From positions 1 through 64,000 of the forward strand of contig NZ_SCNV01000026.1 in the NCBI RefSeq assembly GCF_005503145.1: a DNA stretch of 64,000 nt, in the 5' to 3' direction. Position numbers and translations under genes: made by a program. The stretch comes from Burkholderia sp. 4M9327F10 (lineage in GTDB: Bacteria > Pseudomonadota > Gammaproteobacteria > Burkholderiales > Burkholderiaceae). Each line of letters opens with the position of its first letter. The first letter of the stretch is position 1. Positions 1 through 8,614 of the stretch are shown here, in pieces. Under the pieces are notes generated by a model that saw only the letters and a program-made list of their open reading frames with translations, had not been told where the DNA came from and did not search any database.

Positions 1-1762
1 CGCCATGAGCGTGGCCTGCCCCACCCGTGCCGCCTTCATACTGCATGCGCAACTGCGCCGCGCTGCGCAGCGGCGCGGGCGGGGCGAACGGATCGTGCGC
101 GTGCTGGTACGGATAGTCCGTCTCCGAAACCCACGGCAGTGCATCGAGCGGCAGGCGGTAGCCCATCGGCGAATCGCCGGGGATCAGGTACATCCGGTCG
201 CCGCGGAAGTACCACGGCCCGGTGACCCAGCGCGGCCCCTGCAAGGGCAGGTCGCGTTCGCGCGAGAGCGGCAGCACGTAGCCCGTGACTGAAGCCAGCC
301 CGCTATCGTAGACGCGCCGCAAACGCACCCGCTCCATCTCATCGTCCAGACGCGAATCGAACGGATCGACGTTGACCGGCAGGCGGCGCTCGCGCCACAG
401 GTAGTACCACGTGTCCTCGTAGCCGGCCTTGATGAACTGCGTATCGAGCGAGAGCTTGCCGGTCAGATGAGTGAGGAAGCGCCGCGCATCTTCGGCGGTA
501 TGGCTGCCCGGCTGACGTTCATCGGCGAACAGCGTGTGGTCCTGCCAGCACGGCTCGCCGTCGGCACGCCAGTACAGCGAGAGCGCCCAGCGCGGCAACT
601 GCTCGCCCGGATACCACTTGCCCTGGCCGATGTGCAGGAAACCGTTCGCGCCGTAGCGCGAGCGCAGCTTGTCCATCAGCGCGACCGCATAGCTGCGCTT
701 GGTCGGCCCAAGCGCGTCGGTGTTCCATTCGGCGGCGTCGCGATCGCGCACCGAGACGAAGGTCGGCTCGCCGCCCATCGTCAGGCGCACGTCCATGGCC
801 TCCAGGTCCCGGTCCACGTGGGCGCCCATCCGCAGCACGTCGGACCAGACTTCCTCGGTATAGGGCTTGGTGACGCGCGGAGTTTCGAGCACCCGCTCGA
901 TCGACATCGTGTGTTCGAACTCGACGTCGGATTCGTCGACCTCGCCCGAGATCGGCGCGGCGCTGCCCGGCTCCGGCGTGCAGGCGACCGGAATATGCCC
1001 CTCGCCCGCCAGCAGGCCAGAGGTCGGATCGAGGCCGATCCATCCGGCGCCCGGCAGATAGACCTCGCACCATGCGTGCAGGTCGGTGAAGTCGACTTCC
1101 GTGCCGCTTGGGCCGTCGAGCGATTTGGTGTCAGGCGCCAGCTGCAGAAGATAACCGGACACGAAGCGCGCCGCCAGCCCCAACTGGCGCAGCGTCTCGA
1201 CCAGCAGCCAGCCCGAATCGCGGCACGAGCCGGCAGCGCTGGTGAGTGTTTCTTCGGGCGTCTGCACGCCCGGCTCCATGCGGATCAGGTAGCGGATCTC
1301 GCGTTGCAGACGCTGGTTCAGCTCGACCAGAAAATCCGCAGTGATCTTGGGCGAGCGGTCGATGCTCGCCACGAATTCGGCAAAGCGCGGCGTCGGCTCG
1401 CGCTTGACCAGATAAGGCGCGAGCTCGGCGGCGAGGCCGGGGGGGTACTCGAACGGGTATTTCTCGGCGGACGGCTCGAGGAAGAAGTCGAACGGGTTGT
1501 AGACGGCCATTTCGGCCACCAGATCCACCGTGATCTTGAACTCGCGGGTCTTCTCGGGAAATACCAGCCGCGCCTGGTAGTTGGCGAAGGCATCCTGCTG
1601 CCAGTTGATGAAATGCCCGGCCGGTTCGACCCGCATCGAATACGACACGATCGGGGTACGGCAATGGGGCGCGGGCCGCAGCCGCACAACCTGCGGCGAC
1701 AACCCGACAAGGCGGTCATAACGATAATGTGTGACATGGTTCAACGCGACACGTATAGACAC
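1..1762 (-). CDS. Transglutaminase-like / DUF2126 protein, partial (N-terminal 587 residues)
   Basis: Large reading frame running off the left edge. It starts at a GTG (1760-1762) with AGGAG four bases upstream and opens SIRVALNHVTHYRYDRLVGL, typical of the bacterial transglutaminase N-terminal domain. The transglutaminase core follows: the catalytic Cys lies in SAAGSCRDSGW (bases about 1200-1245), and the His and Asp in DLHAWCEVYLPG and WIGLDPTSG. From about residue 280 the sequence (MDVRLTMGGEPTFVS) continues into the DUF2126 region; full-length members have about 1,100 residues, so the C-terminal half is missing. Family knowledge: such proteins often occur with alpha-E and ATP-grasp (COG2307/COG2308) genes and are suspected of peptide or amide-bond chemistry; those partners would lie left of the window. 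Several shorter frames in this stretch on both strands are shadows. Confidence 0.9.
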   Translation of the reverse strand, partial: MSIRVALNHVTHYRYDRLVGLSPQVVRLRPAPHCRTPIVSYSMRVEPAGHFINWQQDAFANYQARLVFPEKTREFKITVDLVAEMAVYNPFDFFLEPSAEKYPFEYPPGLAAELAPYLVKREPTPRFAEFVASIDRSPKITADFLVELNQRLQREIRYLIRMEPGVQTPEETLTSAAGSCRDSGWLLVETLRQLGLAARFVSGYLLQLAPDTKSLDGPSGTEVDFTDLHAWCEVYLPGAGWIGLDPTSGLLAGEGHIPVACTPEPGSAAPISGEVDESDVEFEHTMSIERVLETPRVTKPYTEEVWSDVLRMGAHVDRDLEAMDVRLTMGGEPTFVSVRDRDAAEWNTDALGPTKRSYAVALMDKLRSRYGANGFLHIGQGKWYPGEQLPRWALSLYWRADGEPCWQDHTLFADERQPGSHTAEDARRFLTHLTGKLSLDTQFIKAGYEDTWYYLWRERRLPVNVDPFDSRLDDEMERVRLRRVYDSGLASVTGYVLPLSRERDLPLQGPRWVTGPWYFRGDRMYLIPGDSPMGYRLPLDALPWVSETDYPYQHAHDPFAPPAPLRSAAQLRMQYEGGTGGAGHAHG

Positions 1763-1876
1763 ACCGGACTCCTGGGCGAAGGTTGGCAGCCCGCCAAAAA
1801 GCAAGCTTCATGCCGTTGGTAGATAAACTTGCCGAGCCCGGCCTTGCGGCCGGAAAACAAACCTTGTGACACAGAT

Positions 1877-1896
1877 GTGAACCGTGGTGAACCGTG
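1877..1896. repeat. Exact 10-bp tandem duplication (GTGAACCGTG x2)
   Basis: Two adjacent identical copies lie in the 433-bp divergent region between the transglutaminase start and the metallopeptidase start. One helical-turn spacing would suit a regulatory direct repeat, but no regulator is known. The rest of the divergent region shows no other convincing gene. Confidence 0.6.
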
Positions 1897-2008
1897 CACC
1901 CACCCGAAGCACCGGTACCCGCATGTCCTTGCAGGTTGCGCCCGGGTGCGGTCAAAGTCGCCCGCCGGCACGCTCCACCACATCCGCCGGCCGCTGAGGG
2001 TGACCCGC

Positions 2009-2030
2009 AGCAGCCTTATAGCAGCCTTAT
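2009..2030. repeat. Exact 11-bp tandem duplication (AGCAGCCTTAT x2)
   Basis: Adjacent identical copies at 2009-2019 and 2020-2030, in the same divergent promoter region as the GTGAACCGTG pair. Function unknown; it may be a slippage product or a protein site. Confidence 0.6.
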
Positions 2031-2195
2031 CCGGGTGGCACGCACCAAAGCGGCGCAGTCCACATGCCCCATCATGCACGTAATGTGCGTTAAACCAGTG
2101 ACGTCTGGCAAATGCGGCATGAAGATTGCGGTGAATGCCGCACCCCTCGGCCCGCCATGCCGGCCCCGCTTCAGCCCACGTTTGAGGTCCAAGCC

Positions 2196-3467
2196 ATGCG
2201 CACCTTCAACTGCAACCGCTGCGAGCAGCTCGTGTTCTACGAAAACGTCCGCTGCGAGCGTTGCGACGCGTTATTGGGCTATGTGCCCGAACTGGGCGAG
2301 CTGAGCGCCTTCGAAGACGCGGGCGACGGCCGCTGGCGCAGCCTGCATCCACAGACGGGCGGCGCGCTGTATCGCCAATGCCACAACTACGCGGTCGAGA
2401 ACGTCTGCAACTGGATGATCCCGGCCGACCAGCCCGACACGCTGTGCCGCTCCTGCCAGTTGACGCGCACCATCCCGAACCTCGCGGCGCCGGACAACCG
2501 GCTCTACTGGTACCGCCTCGAGGTCGCCAAAAGGCGCCTGCTCTACACGCTGACGGCCCTGGGCATCAAGGTGGCGTCGCGCCACGACGATCCGCAAACC
2601 GGGCTGGAATTCGAGTTCCTCGAAGAGAACGAGGATGGCGAGAAGGTGCTGACCGGGCACGACAACGGCCTGATTACGCTGAACATCGCGGAAGCCGATG
2701 ACGCCTACCGGGAACGCACCCGCACCGCCATGCACGAGCCCTACCGGACACTGCTCGGGCACTTCCGGCACGAGACCGGACATTATTATTTCGACCGCCT
2801 GGTCGCCGGCACACAATGGCTGGAGCCGTTTCGCGCGCTGTTCGGCGACGAGAGCGCCGACTATGCCGAGGCGCTCGACACCTACTACCGCGACGGCGCG
2901 CCCGCCAACTGGGCAGAGTCGCACGTCAGCGCCTACGCCACGATGCATCCGTGGGAAGACTGGGCGGAAACCTGGGCGCATTACCTGCTGATCGTCGACG
3001 TGCTCGACACCGCCACCTCATACGGCGTCGCGCTGATCCCGCGCGACCCGGCAGGGCCGACGCTGATCGACCAGACACCGGTGGAAGACGCCAGCTTCGA
3101 TAACCTCATGAAGCGCTGGTTTCCTCTGACCTATGCGCTGAACAGCCTGAACCGCAGCCTCGGGATGCCGGACGGCTATCCGTTCACGCTCGCCCCGCGG
3201 GTGGTCGAGAAGCTGCGGCTGGTGCATCGGGTGATTGCGGCGCAACCTGCAACGCCTCTGGCTGCAGCTCCGGAGGCGCAACCTGCGCCGCCGGCTTGCG
3301 GGCCAGATACCGGGCCGGCTTCCGGGCCGGCTTGCGGGCCGGTTTCCGGGCCGGATGCCGGGTCCGCTGCAACGCCGGCTCCCGGGTCGGAACCGGCACC
3401 CGCGCCCGACGCCATCCCGGCCCCGCCCGCTTCCGCCGCCGGTCCTGCCGACGTTACCGCCTCGTAA
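2196..3467 (+). CDS. Zinc-ribbon, HExxH metallopeptidase-like protein (COG4307 / Peptidase_Mx type)
   Basis: 423 residues. The start at 2196 has GAGG eight bases upstream; an in-frame start at 2112 would add 28 unlikely residues. The N-terminus is a zinc ribbon with Cys6, Cys9, Cys20 and Cys23 (CNRC...CERC) and a further CRSC pair near residue 87. The catalytic zinc site is HETGH at about residues 192-196 (FRHETGHYYFD), and WEDWAETWAHYL follows, consistent with the third ligand region of zincins. The last 70 residues are a low-complexity tail with G-P-x-x tetrapeptides and Ala/Pro stretches. It is transcribed divergently from the transglutaminase gene. Family members are predicted cytoplasmic metallopeptidases; substrate unknown. 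The tail looks like an appended linker and may vary between strains. Confidence 0.85.
   Translation: MRTFNCNRCEQLVFYENVRCERCDALLGYVPELGELSAFEDAGDGRWRSLHPQTGGALYRQCHNYAVENVCNWMIPADQPDTLCRSCQLTRTIPNLAAPDNRLYWYRLEVAKRRLLYTLTALGIKVASRHDDPQTGLEFEFLEENEDGEKVLTGHDNGLITLNIAEADDAYRERTRTAMHEPYRTLLGHFRHETGHYYFDRLVAGTQWLEPFRALFGDESADYAEALDTYYRDGAPANWAESHVSAYATMHPWEDWAETWAHYLLIVDVLDTATSYGVALIPRDPAGPTLIDQTPVEDASFDNLMKRWFPLTYALNSLNRSLGMPDGYPFTLAPRVVEKLRLVHRVIAAQPATPLAAAPEAQPAPPACGPDTGPASGPACGPVSGPDAGSAATPAPGSEPAPAPDAIPAPPASAAGPADVTAS
3300..3359 (+). repeat. Coding 12-bp tandem repeat, five copies
   Basis: Five consecutive 12-bp units beginning GGGCCxG at 3300, 3312, 3324, 3336 and 3348 encode G-P-x-x tetrapeptides (GPDT GPAS GPAC GPVS GPDA) in the C-terminal tail of the metallopeptidase. 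Because the unit is a multiple of three, copy number can change without a frameshift. Confidence 0.85.
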
Positions 3468-3596
3468 TCTCTAGTGACATTTGGTAAACATTGGTAGTGA
3501 AGCGGCGGCTATTCTGCTCGTTCGACCGGACAGCCGCAGGCTCGGCCAGCGCGCTCCGCACTCATCCCTACCCCTTCGGAACAAGGCAGGACCTCG

Positions 3597-5993
3597 ATGC
3601 GGACCGACCAGTGTCTGGCGTTGGCCAAAGAACGCCATCTCGCCGGCGACCTCGCGGGCGCACGCTCGCTCTATGAAACCGTCCTCGCCGGGGACCCGGC
3701 CAATGCCGACGTGATGTTTCGCCTCGGCGTGCTAGGGCTGCAATGCGCGGCCTATGACGACGCGCTCGTCTGGCTCGACCGCGCGCTCGCGCTAACGCCG
3801 CAGGAATCCCGCTACCACTTCGCGCGCGGCCAGATACTCTCGGCGCTGGGGCGCTTCGCGGATGCCGTTGCTACCTACCGGCGGCTGCTGGCCTTCGACG
3901 CCACGTCGGCCGATCTCTGGTTCGCGCTCGGCAGCGCGCTGCAGTCGAGCGGCGACCCGCGGGCTGCGGCAGCGGCTTACGAATCGGCGGCCGCGCTCGA
4001 CCCGGCACAGGTGGACGCCCTGAACAACCTGGGCAACTGCCAGCGTCAGCTCGGCGCGCCGGAGCGTGCCGAAGCCGCTTACCGCCGCGCCCTCGCAATC
4101 CAGCCGGACCACGCCAGCGCATTGACCAACCTCGGCACGCTGTTGCAGGCACAAGGGCACATCGACGCTGCCATTGAACGGCTGAGCGAGGCGCTGCGCG
4201 CCGCGCCGGACTCGCCCACCTGCCTGCTCAACCTCGGCGTGGCCCTATGCGAGCGCCGCCAGTTCGAACAAGCCGCGGCGCTCCTCACTCGCACGCTCGA
4301 ACTGGAGCCGCGCTTCCCCGAAGCCGCCTACAACCTCGGCAATGCGCTGCACGCCCTCGGCCGGCGCCGCGAGGCACAGGCGCAATACCGCAACGCGATC
4401 GCACTCGACCCGCAACATGCGGACGCGCACAACAACCTCGGTAACGTCAGCAAGGAGCTCGGCGAATATAAAGCGGCCGCGGAGGCATTCGACGCGGCGA
4501 TCCGCGCCCGGCCCGGTTTTGTGGCGGCATATAACAACGCGGGCAATCTGATGCGCACGCTGCGCCGCACCGCCGATGCGGAGAAGCTGTTCGAAGCCGC
4601 GCTGTGTATCGACCCGCATCATTCGGCCTCGCACAACAACCTGGGCAATGTGCTGAAGGACTGCGGCGTGCTCGACGAAGGCATCGCTCACTATCGCCGC
4701 GCGGTGAAATGCGATCCAGGCAACGTGGTCGCACACAGCAACCTCGCCTACGCGCTGACGTTTCAGGCCGAGCACGGCGAAGCGGTCCTTGAGGAATGCC
4801 GCCGCTGGTCGGCGCAGCACGAAGCGCCGCTGCGCACCACACGTCAAGCGCATACCAACGACCGCAGCGCCGGGCGGCGGCTGCGTATCGGTTATGTCGG
4901 GGCGGACTTTCGCGATCATTGTCAGTCGCTGTTTACGGTGCCGTTTTTCTCGCATCACGATCACGCGCAGTTCGAGATCTACTGCTATGCGAGCGTCGAG
5001 CGTCCCGACGCCTATACCCAGCGTCTTGCAGACTATGCCGACGTATGGCGCGACGTGCGCGAACTCGACGACGAACGCCTCGCGCAGCAGATTCGCGCAG
5101 ACGGCATCGATATCCTCGTCGATCTGGCCATGCACATGGCCGACGGCCGTCCCCTGCTGTTCGCCCGCAAACCGGCGCCGGTTCAGGTGGCCTGGCTCGC
5201 CTACCCCGGCACTACCGGGATCGAGGCAATCGACTACCGCCTGACCGATCCTCATCTGGATCCTGTACTGGAGCCGGCAAACCCGTCCGCTTTGCACGCC
5301 TCGGCCGCGCCCGATAACCACTACACGGAACGCTCGCTGCGCTTGCCCGACTCGTTCTGGTGCTACGACCCGTTGACCGATCAACCGGCCGTGAACGCGC
5401 TGCCGGCGCTGACAGCAGATCACCTTACCTTCGGATGCCTGAATAATCCGTGCAAGCTCACCGATCGCACATTGTCCATGTGGAGCATGGTGCTGCGTGA
5501 AGTGCCGCGCTCGCGCCTGCTGCTCATGGCGCCGGCCGGCAGCGCCCACCAGGATCTCGCGCGGCGCATGGAACGGCACGGCATCGACGCGCTGCGGGTC
5601 GGCTTCGTGCCGTTCCAGCCGCGCGCCGATTATCTGCGCACCTATCACCAGATCGACCTGGGGCTGGATACGTTTCCGTACAACGGCCACACCACGAGCC
5701 TCGACTCGCTGTGGATGGGTGTGCCGGTCGTCACGCGGATCGGCGCAACGGCTGTCGGACGCGGTGGGCTGAGTCAGTTGATGAATCTCGGTATCAGCGA
5801 ACTTGCCGCGGATTCAGACGAGGCGTTCGTGCGCATTGCCGCCGAACTGGCGGGAGACCTGCCGCGTCTCGCGGACCTGCGGCAAGGGCTGCGGCCGCGC
5901 ATGGAGCAATCGCCGCTGATGGACGGGGCGCGCTTTGCGCATCACGTTGAAACGGCCTATCGGCAAATATGGCGAGACTGGTGTGCAGCGTAA
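3597..5993 (+). CDS. TPR-repeat O-GlcNAc-transferase-like protein (GT41, SPINDLY/OGT type)
   Basis: 798 residues. About eleven tetratricopeptide repeats fill residues 1-400 (recurrent A-x-NNLGN motifs), followed by a GT41 catalytic half. OGT-like signatures are visible: RIGYVGADFRDH (catalytic-region His), DILVDLAMHMADGR, VQVAWLAYPGTTG, FGCLNNPCKLTDRTLSMW (nucleotide-sugar Lys region) and LDTFPYNGHTTSLDSLWMG. The family transfers a sugar from a nucleotide-sugar donor to Ser/Thr or other acceptors in the cytoplasm; the bacterial donor and acceptor vary. The start at 3597 has AGGA about six bases upstream. The next gene, 75 bp downstream on the same strand, is another protein glycosyltransferase, suggesting a small glycosylation operon. 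No signal peptide is seen. Confidence 0.92.
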   Translation: MRTDQCLALAKERHLAGDLAGARSLYETVLAGDPANADVMFRLGVLGLQCAAYDDALVWLDRALALTPQESRYHFARGQILSALGRFADAVATYRRLLAFDATSADLWFALGSALQSSGDPRAAAAAYESAAALDPAQVDALNNLGNCQRQLGAPERAEAAYRRALAIQPDHASALTNLGTLLQAQGHIDAAIERLSEALRAAPDSPTCLLNLGVALCERRQFEQAAALLTRTLELEPRFPEAAYNLGNALHALGRRREAQAQYRNAIALDPQHADAHNNLGNVSKELGEYKAAAEAFDAAIRARPGFVAAYNNAGNLMRTLRRTADAEKLFEAALCIDPHHSASHNNLGNVLKDCGVLDEGIAHYRRAVKCDPGNVVAHSNLAYALTFQAEHGEAVLEECRRWSAQHEAPLRTTRQAHTNDRSAGRRLRIGYVGADFRDHCQSLFTVPFFSHHDHAQFEIYCYASVERPDAYTQRLADYADVWRDVRELDDERLAQQIRADGIDILVDLAMHMADGRPLLFARKPAPVQVAWLAYPGTTGIEAIDYRLTDPHLDPVLEPANPSALHASAAPDNHYTERSLRLPDSFWCYDPLTDQPAVNALPALTADHLTFGCLNNPCKLTDRTLSMWSMVLREVPRSRLLLMAPAGSAHQDLARRMERHGIDALRVGFVPFQPRADYLRTYHQIDLGLDTFPYNGHTTSLDSLWMGVPVVTRIGATAVGRGGLSQLMNLGISELAADSDEAFVRIAAELAGDLPRLADLRQGLRPRMEQSPLMDGARFAHHVETAYRQIWRDWCAA

Positions 5994-6068
5994 GAAGTGA
6001 GGCTCCCTCCACCCGTTTTTTCAGGATGACTTACGTGCAATAATCGGCGGCCTCGTTGAGCGAACACA

Positions 6069-7277
6069 ATGACCGCGCCCTCCTCTCCCAACCTGCAACA
6101 CGGCCCTCATGATGCGTCTTTTGCGGATGTCGGCACACCGGCGTTGCAGGGTCCCGAGGGCATTCGGTACGACTTCAACTACGGCTGCCGCGTGCAGGTC
6201 CCCGTTAGCGGCTGGCGCGTTGTCATGTCAGACCTCGACACGCACAACACCCTGCTCGACGACGTGCCCGAAGCCGGCGTTATCCTGGCCAGCCGGCGCA
6301 AGTACTTCGTGCGCTTCATGCTGCAAGTGTTCGACGGCGAGCGACTTGTGTTTTCGCATGCGTTCGATGCAGCAGGCCAGCGTGTCTTCGTGCGGGCGGG
6401 CCAGACTGCGCTTGGCGACTTCATCGCGTGGATGCCCGCTGTCGAGGCGTTGCGCCGCGAGCATCGCTGCGAGATGCATGTGCAGGTACCGCTGCATCTC
6501 CATGAGCTCTTCAGGGCCGGCTATCCGGACTTGCACTTCGTCGCGAGCAATGCCACCGTTGCTTCGCTCGGCACGTTTTACGCGACCTACTATCTCGGCC
6601 TGTTCTCGCCATACGAGGACCGCGACCACCAGCCGACCGACCCGCGCGTGAGCAGTCTGCAGGATGTCGCATCGTATATCCTGGGTGTGCCTGCCGTGGA
6701 GCGCCGCCCCACGCTGGTGGTTGCCGACGCCACCCGCAGGATCAGGGAGCGCTATGTCTGCATCGCCGTTCAGGCCGGTGGCCAGTGCAAGTACTGGAAC
6801 AATCCGGGTGGCTGGCCCAGGCTGGTCGCGTACCTGCAGCAGCAGGGCTATCGCGTGCTGTGCATCGACCGCGAACGGGATTGCCGCCGCTCGGGCAAAC
6901 TCAATTCGATGCCTGCGGGGGCCGAAGACTTCACCGGCAACCTGCCGTTGCAGGAGCGCGCAAGCCTCTTGCTGCATGCGGATTTCTTCATCGGACTGGG
7001 CAGCGGACTCTCATGGCTAGCATGGGCAGTCGGCACGCCGGTCGTGATGATCAGCGGTTTTTCTCATCCCAAGACCGAGTTTCATACGCCTTGGCGCATC
7101 ATCAATTTTCACACCTGCAACAGCTGCTTTAACGACACCCGGTTCGCGTTCGATTCAGGCAACTTCAACTGGTGTCCGCGCTATGAAGGCACACCCGGGG
7201 CGTATCAATGTACGAGTTCGATCACGCCGGATTTTGTCGCTCGCGTCATCAATCCGCTGATTGAAAAGTCTCGTTGA
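6069..7277 (+). CDS. Autotransporter-type protein O-heptosyltransferase (TibC/Aah family)
   Basis: 402 residues. The N-terminal part (YDFNYGCRVQVP...WRVVMSDLDT) is the beta-rich domain typical of bacterial autotransporter heptosyltransferases; the C-terminal half is GT-B-like, with VQAGGQCKYWNNPGGW and HADFFIGLGSGLSWLAWAVGTPVVMISGF. Four cysteines, Cys350, Cys353, Cys369 and Cys381 (C-x2-C-x15-C-x11-C), match the metal-finger motif known in TibC. The family uses ADP-heptose to modify serines on strand-loop-strand autotransporter passenger domains in the cytoplasm. No autotransporter is encoded in the window, so the acceptor is elsewhere or different. It follows the OGT-like gene with a 75-bp gap and ends just before a strong hairpin. 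Confidence 0.9.
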   Translation: MTAPSSPNLQHGPHDASFADVGTPALQGPEGIRYDFNYGCRVQVPVSGWRVVMSDLDTHNTLLDDVPEAGVILASRRKYFVRFMLQVFDGERLVFSHAFDAAGQRVFVRAGQTALGDFIAWMPAVEALRREHRCEMHVQVPLHLHELFRAGYPDLHFVASNATVASLGTFYATYYLGLFSPYEDRDHQPTDPRVSSLQDVASYILGVPAVERRPTLVVADATRRIRERYVCIAVQAGGQCKYWNNPGGWPRLVAYLQQQGYRVLCIDRERDCRRSGKLNSMPAGAEDFTGNLPLQERASLLLHADFFIGLGSGLSWLAWAVGTPVVMISGFSHPKTEFHTPWRIINFHTCNSCFNDTRFAFDSGNFNWCPRYEGTPGAYQCTSSITPDFVARVINPLIEKSR

Positions 7278-7304
7278 AGGCAACCTTCCTAAAGAAGGTT
7301 GCCT
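7278..7304. terminator. Perfect hairpin after the O-heptosyltransferase gene
   Basis: Stem AGGCAACCTTC (7278-7288) pairs perfectly with GAAGGTTGCCT (7294-7304) around a 5-nt loop, starting one base after the stop codon. There is no real T-run, so it may act as a bidirectional or weak terminator between convergent genes (7277 and 7333). Confidence 0.75.
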
Positions 7305-7332
7305 GTTCCATCGCTGTTCCAGCTAGCGCAAA

Positions 7333-8604
7333 TCAATAGGCAACATACGGCCCGGCGCCGCCCGGTGTCGTTTGCTGCTCGACAGCCGCATACACATTGC
7401 GGCCGTAGAAGAACGGCAAGCCCCAGTCGAAGATGGTCGAGGTAACGAACGCCGGCCCGGCGAGCAGCGGCATCACCGCGTTGCCGCCATAGGTCTGCGA
7501 CAGCGTCGTGGCGTTGCCCACATTGAACGAGACCGAACTGTTGATGCCGTTCACGCCTTCGATCACCGCGCTCAACTGCGTAGTCGCGGACGGACAGTAG
7601 TACGAGTTATTCGGGCTGGCACAGGTGGGCAGTGCGCTGGTCTGGAAGAACAGGCCGGTCGAGCCGCTGTCCATGATGCTCTTCGTATAGGTCGTGCCAT
7701 TTTGCACGGTCGAAAACGTTCCGTTGGTCGGGCTGACGCCGATCACCTGGGCGCTCCCCAGGCCGTTATTGCTCTGCGTGCCGATGCCGAATACCAGTTG
7801 TCCCGTCAGCGACGCTTCGCTGTTCGCCGTCACCGCCGGCAGCATCAGGACCGAGCCGTTGTTGTCGGTCGTGAAGTAGGGAATCGGATTCGCCACCTGC
7901 AGATTCTCGGCCACCGCCAGCGACGTGCAGGTCGTTCCCGCACAACCGTAGTAGGTTGCCGGCACCGCCTGCTGCGCGCAGTTGGCCCCGCAGTCGTGCT
8001 TGAACACGCCAATGCCGAGCACGCCGTTGGCGGCCAGCGCGGTGGGCGTGTTGCGCGACGCGCCCACGCTGCTGCAATCCGAAGGCACTGCGCTGTAGTT
8101 TGGATCGATCACCTGGACCGGCAGCGAGGCGGCTTTTTCGCCACCGATCTGCACGTCGGCGAGCCGCACTGAACCCCACGTATAACCATCGAAAAACTGC
8201 ATGCATTCGGCCAGTTGATTGGCCGAGGCATCCTGCTCTTGCGGAAGCGTCACTGAAGACGGCAGTTGCGACGCGAACACACGCAATCCCCACGACCCGG
8301 TATCGACCAGCACGTGATTGATGGTTTGGCACTGTGTCGTACCGGGCGTACAGACGGTGACGCTGACGAAGGGCATGTTCGGCACGTCGGTCACGCCGGC
8401 GTCGACTGTCACGGTCACGGCATTGGCAGCGCCCACTGTCGTGGACGTCGCCGTAGTGGTGGCCGACTGCGCGGGCGACGACGCATTCGAGGTGCTGGCG
8501 GTGGAACTGCTGCCCCCGCCGCCACCACCGCCGCCGCATGCGGCAAGCAGCAACGCGAGAACGGCAGCGCCGAGGAACTTGAGGAACGAATCTGAAGGAC
8601 GCAT
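7333..8604 (-). CDS. DUF3443 lipoprotein with pepsin-like aspartic protease motifs
   Basis: 423 residues from ATG 8604 (GGAG five bases upstream); a GTG at 8640 is less likely because it overlaps the preceding gene. The lipoprotein signal ends LLAAC with Cys23, then a Gly/Ser linker. The rest resembles a bilobal pepsin-like fold: VLVDTGSWGLRV (Asp101), NGVLGIG near 193, QLVFGIG near 269, SIMDSGSTGLFF (Asp312) and a C-terminal GLPFFYGRNVYAAVE like the LGxxFxxxYxVFD end of pepsins. What is seen: two D-[TS]-G-S motifs about 211 residues apart. What is inferred: a membrane-anchored aspartic protease or an inactive relative; activity is not established. It lies 10 bp after the DUF2844 gene and is almost certainly in its operon. 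Confidence 0.88.
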   Translation of the reverse strand: MRPSDSFLKFLGAAVLALLLAACGGGGGGGGSSSTASTSNASSPAQSATTTATSTTVGAANAVTVTVDAGVTDVPNMPFVSVTVCTPGTTQCQTINHVLVDTGSWGLRVFASQLPSSVTLPQEQDASANQLAECMQFFDGYTWGSVRLADVQIGGEKAASLPVQVIDPNYSAVPSDCSSVGASRNTPTALAANGVLGIGVFKHDCGANCAQQAVPATYYGCAGTTCTSLAVAENLQVANPIPYFTTDNNGSVLMLPAVTANSEASLTGQLVFGIGTQSNNGLGSAQVIGVSPTNGTFSTVQNGTTYTKSIMDSGSTGLFFQTSALPTCASPNNSYYCPSATTQLSAVIEGVNGINSSVSFNVGNATTLSQTYGGNAVMPLLAGPAFVTSTIFDWGLPFFYGRNVYAAVEQQTTPGGAGPYVAY

Positions 8605-8614
8605 GATCGCTCCG

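Noticed and set aside
467..1822. 451-codon plus-strand frame at the left edge
   Set aside because: It is antisense to the transglutaminase/DUF2126 gene, whose catalytic motifs are clear, and has no recognisable family.
4245..5690. Long minus-strand frame inside the OGT-like gene
   Set aside because: No domain or signal, and the opposite strand has TPRs and GT41 motifs.
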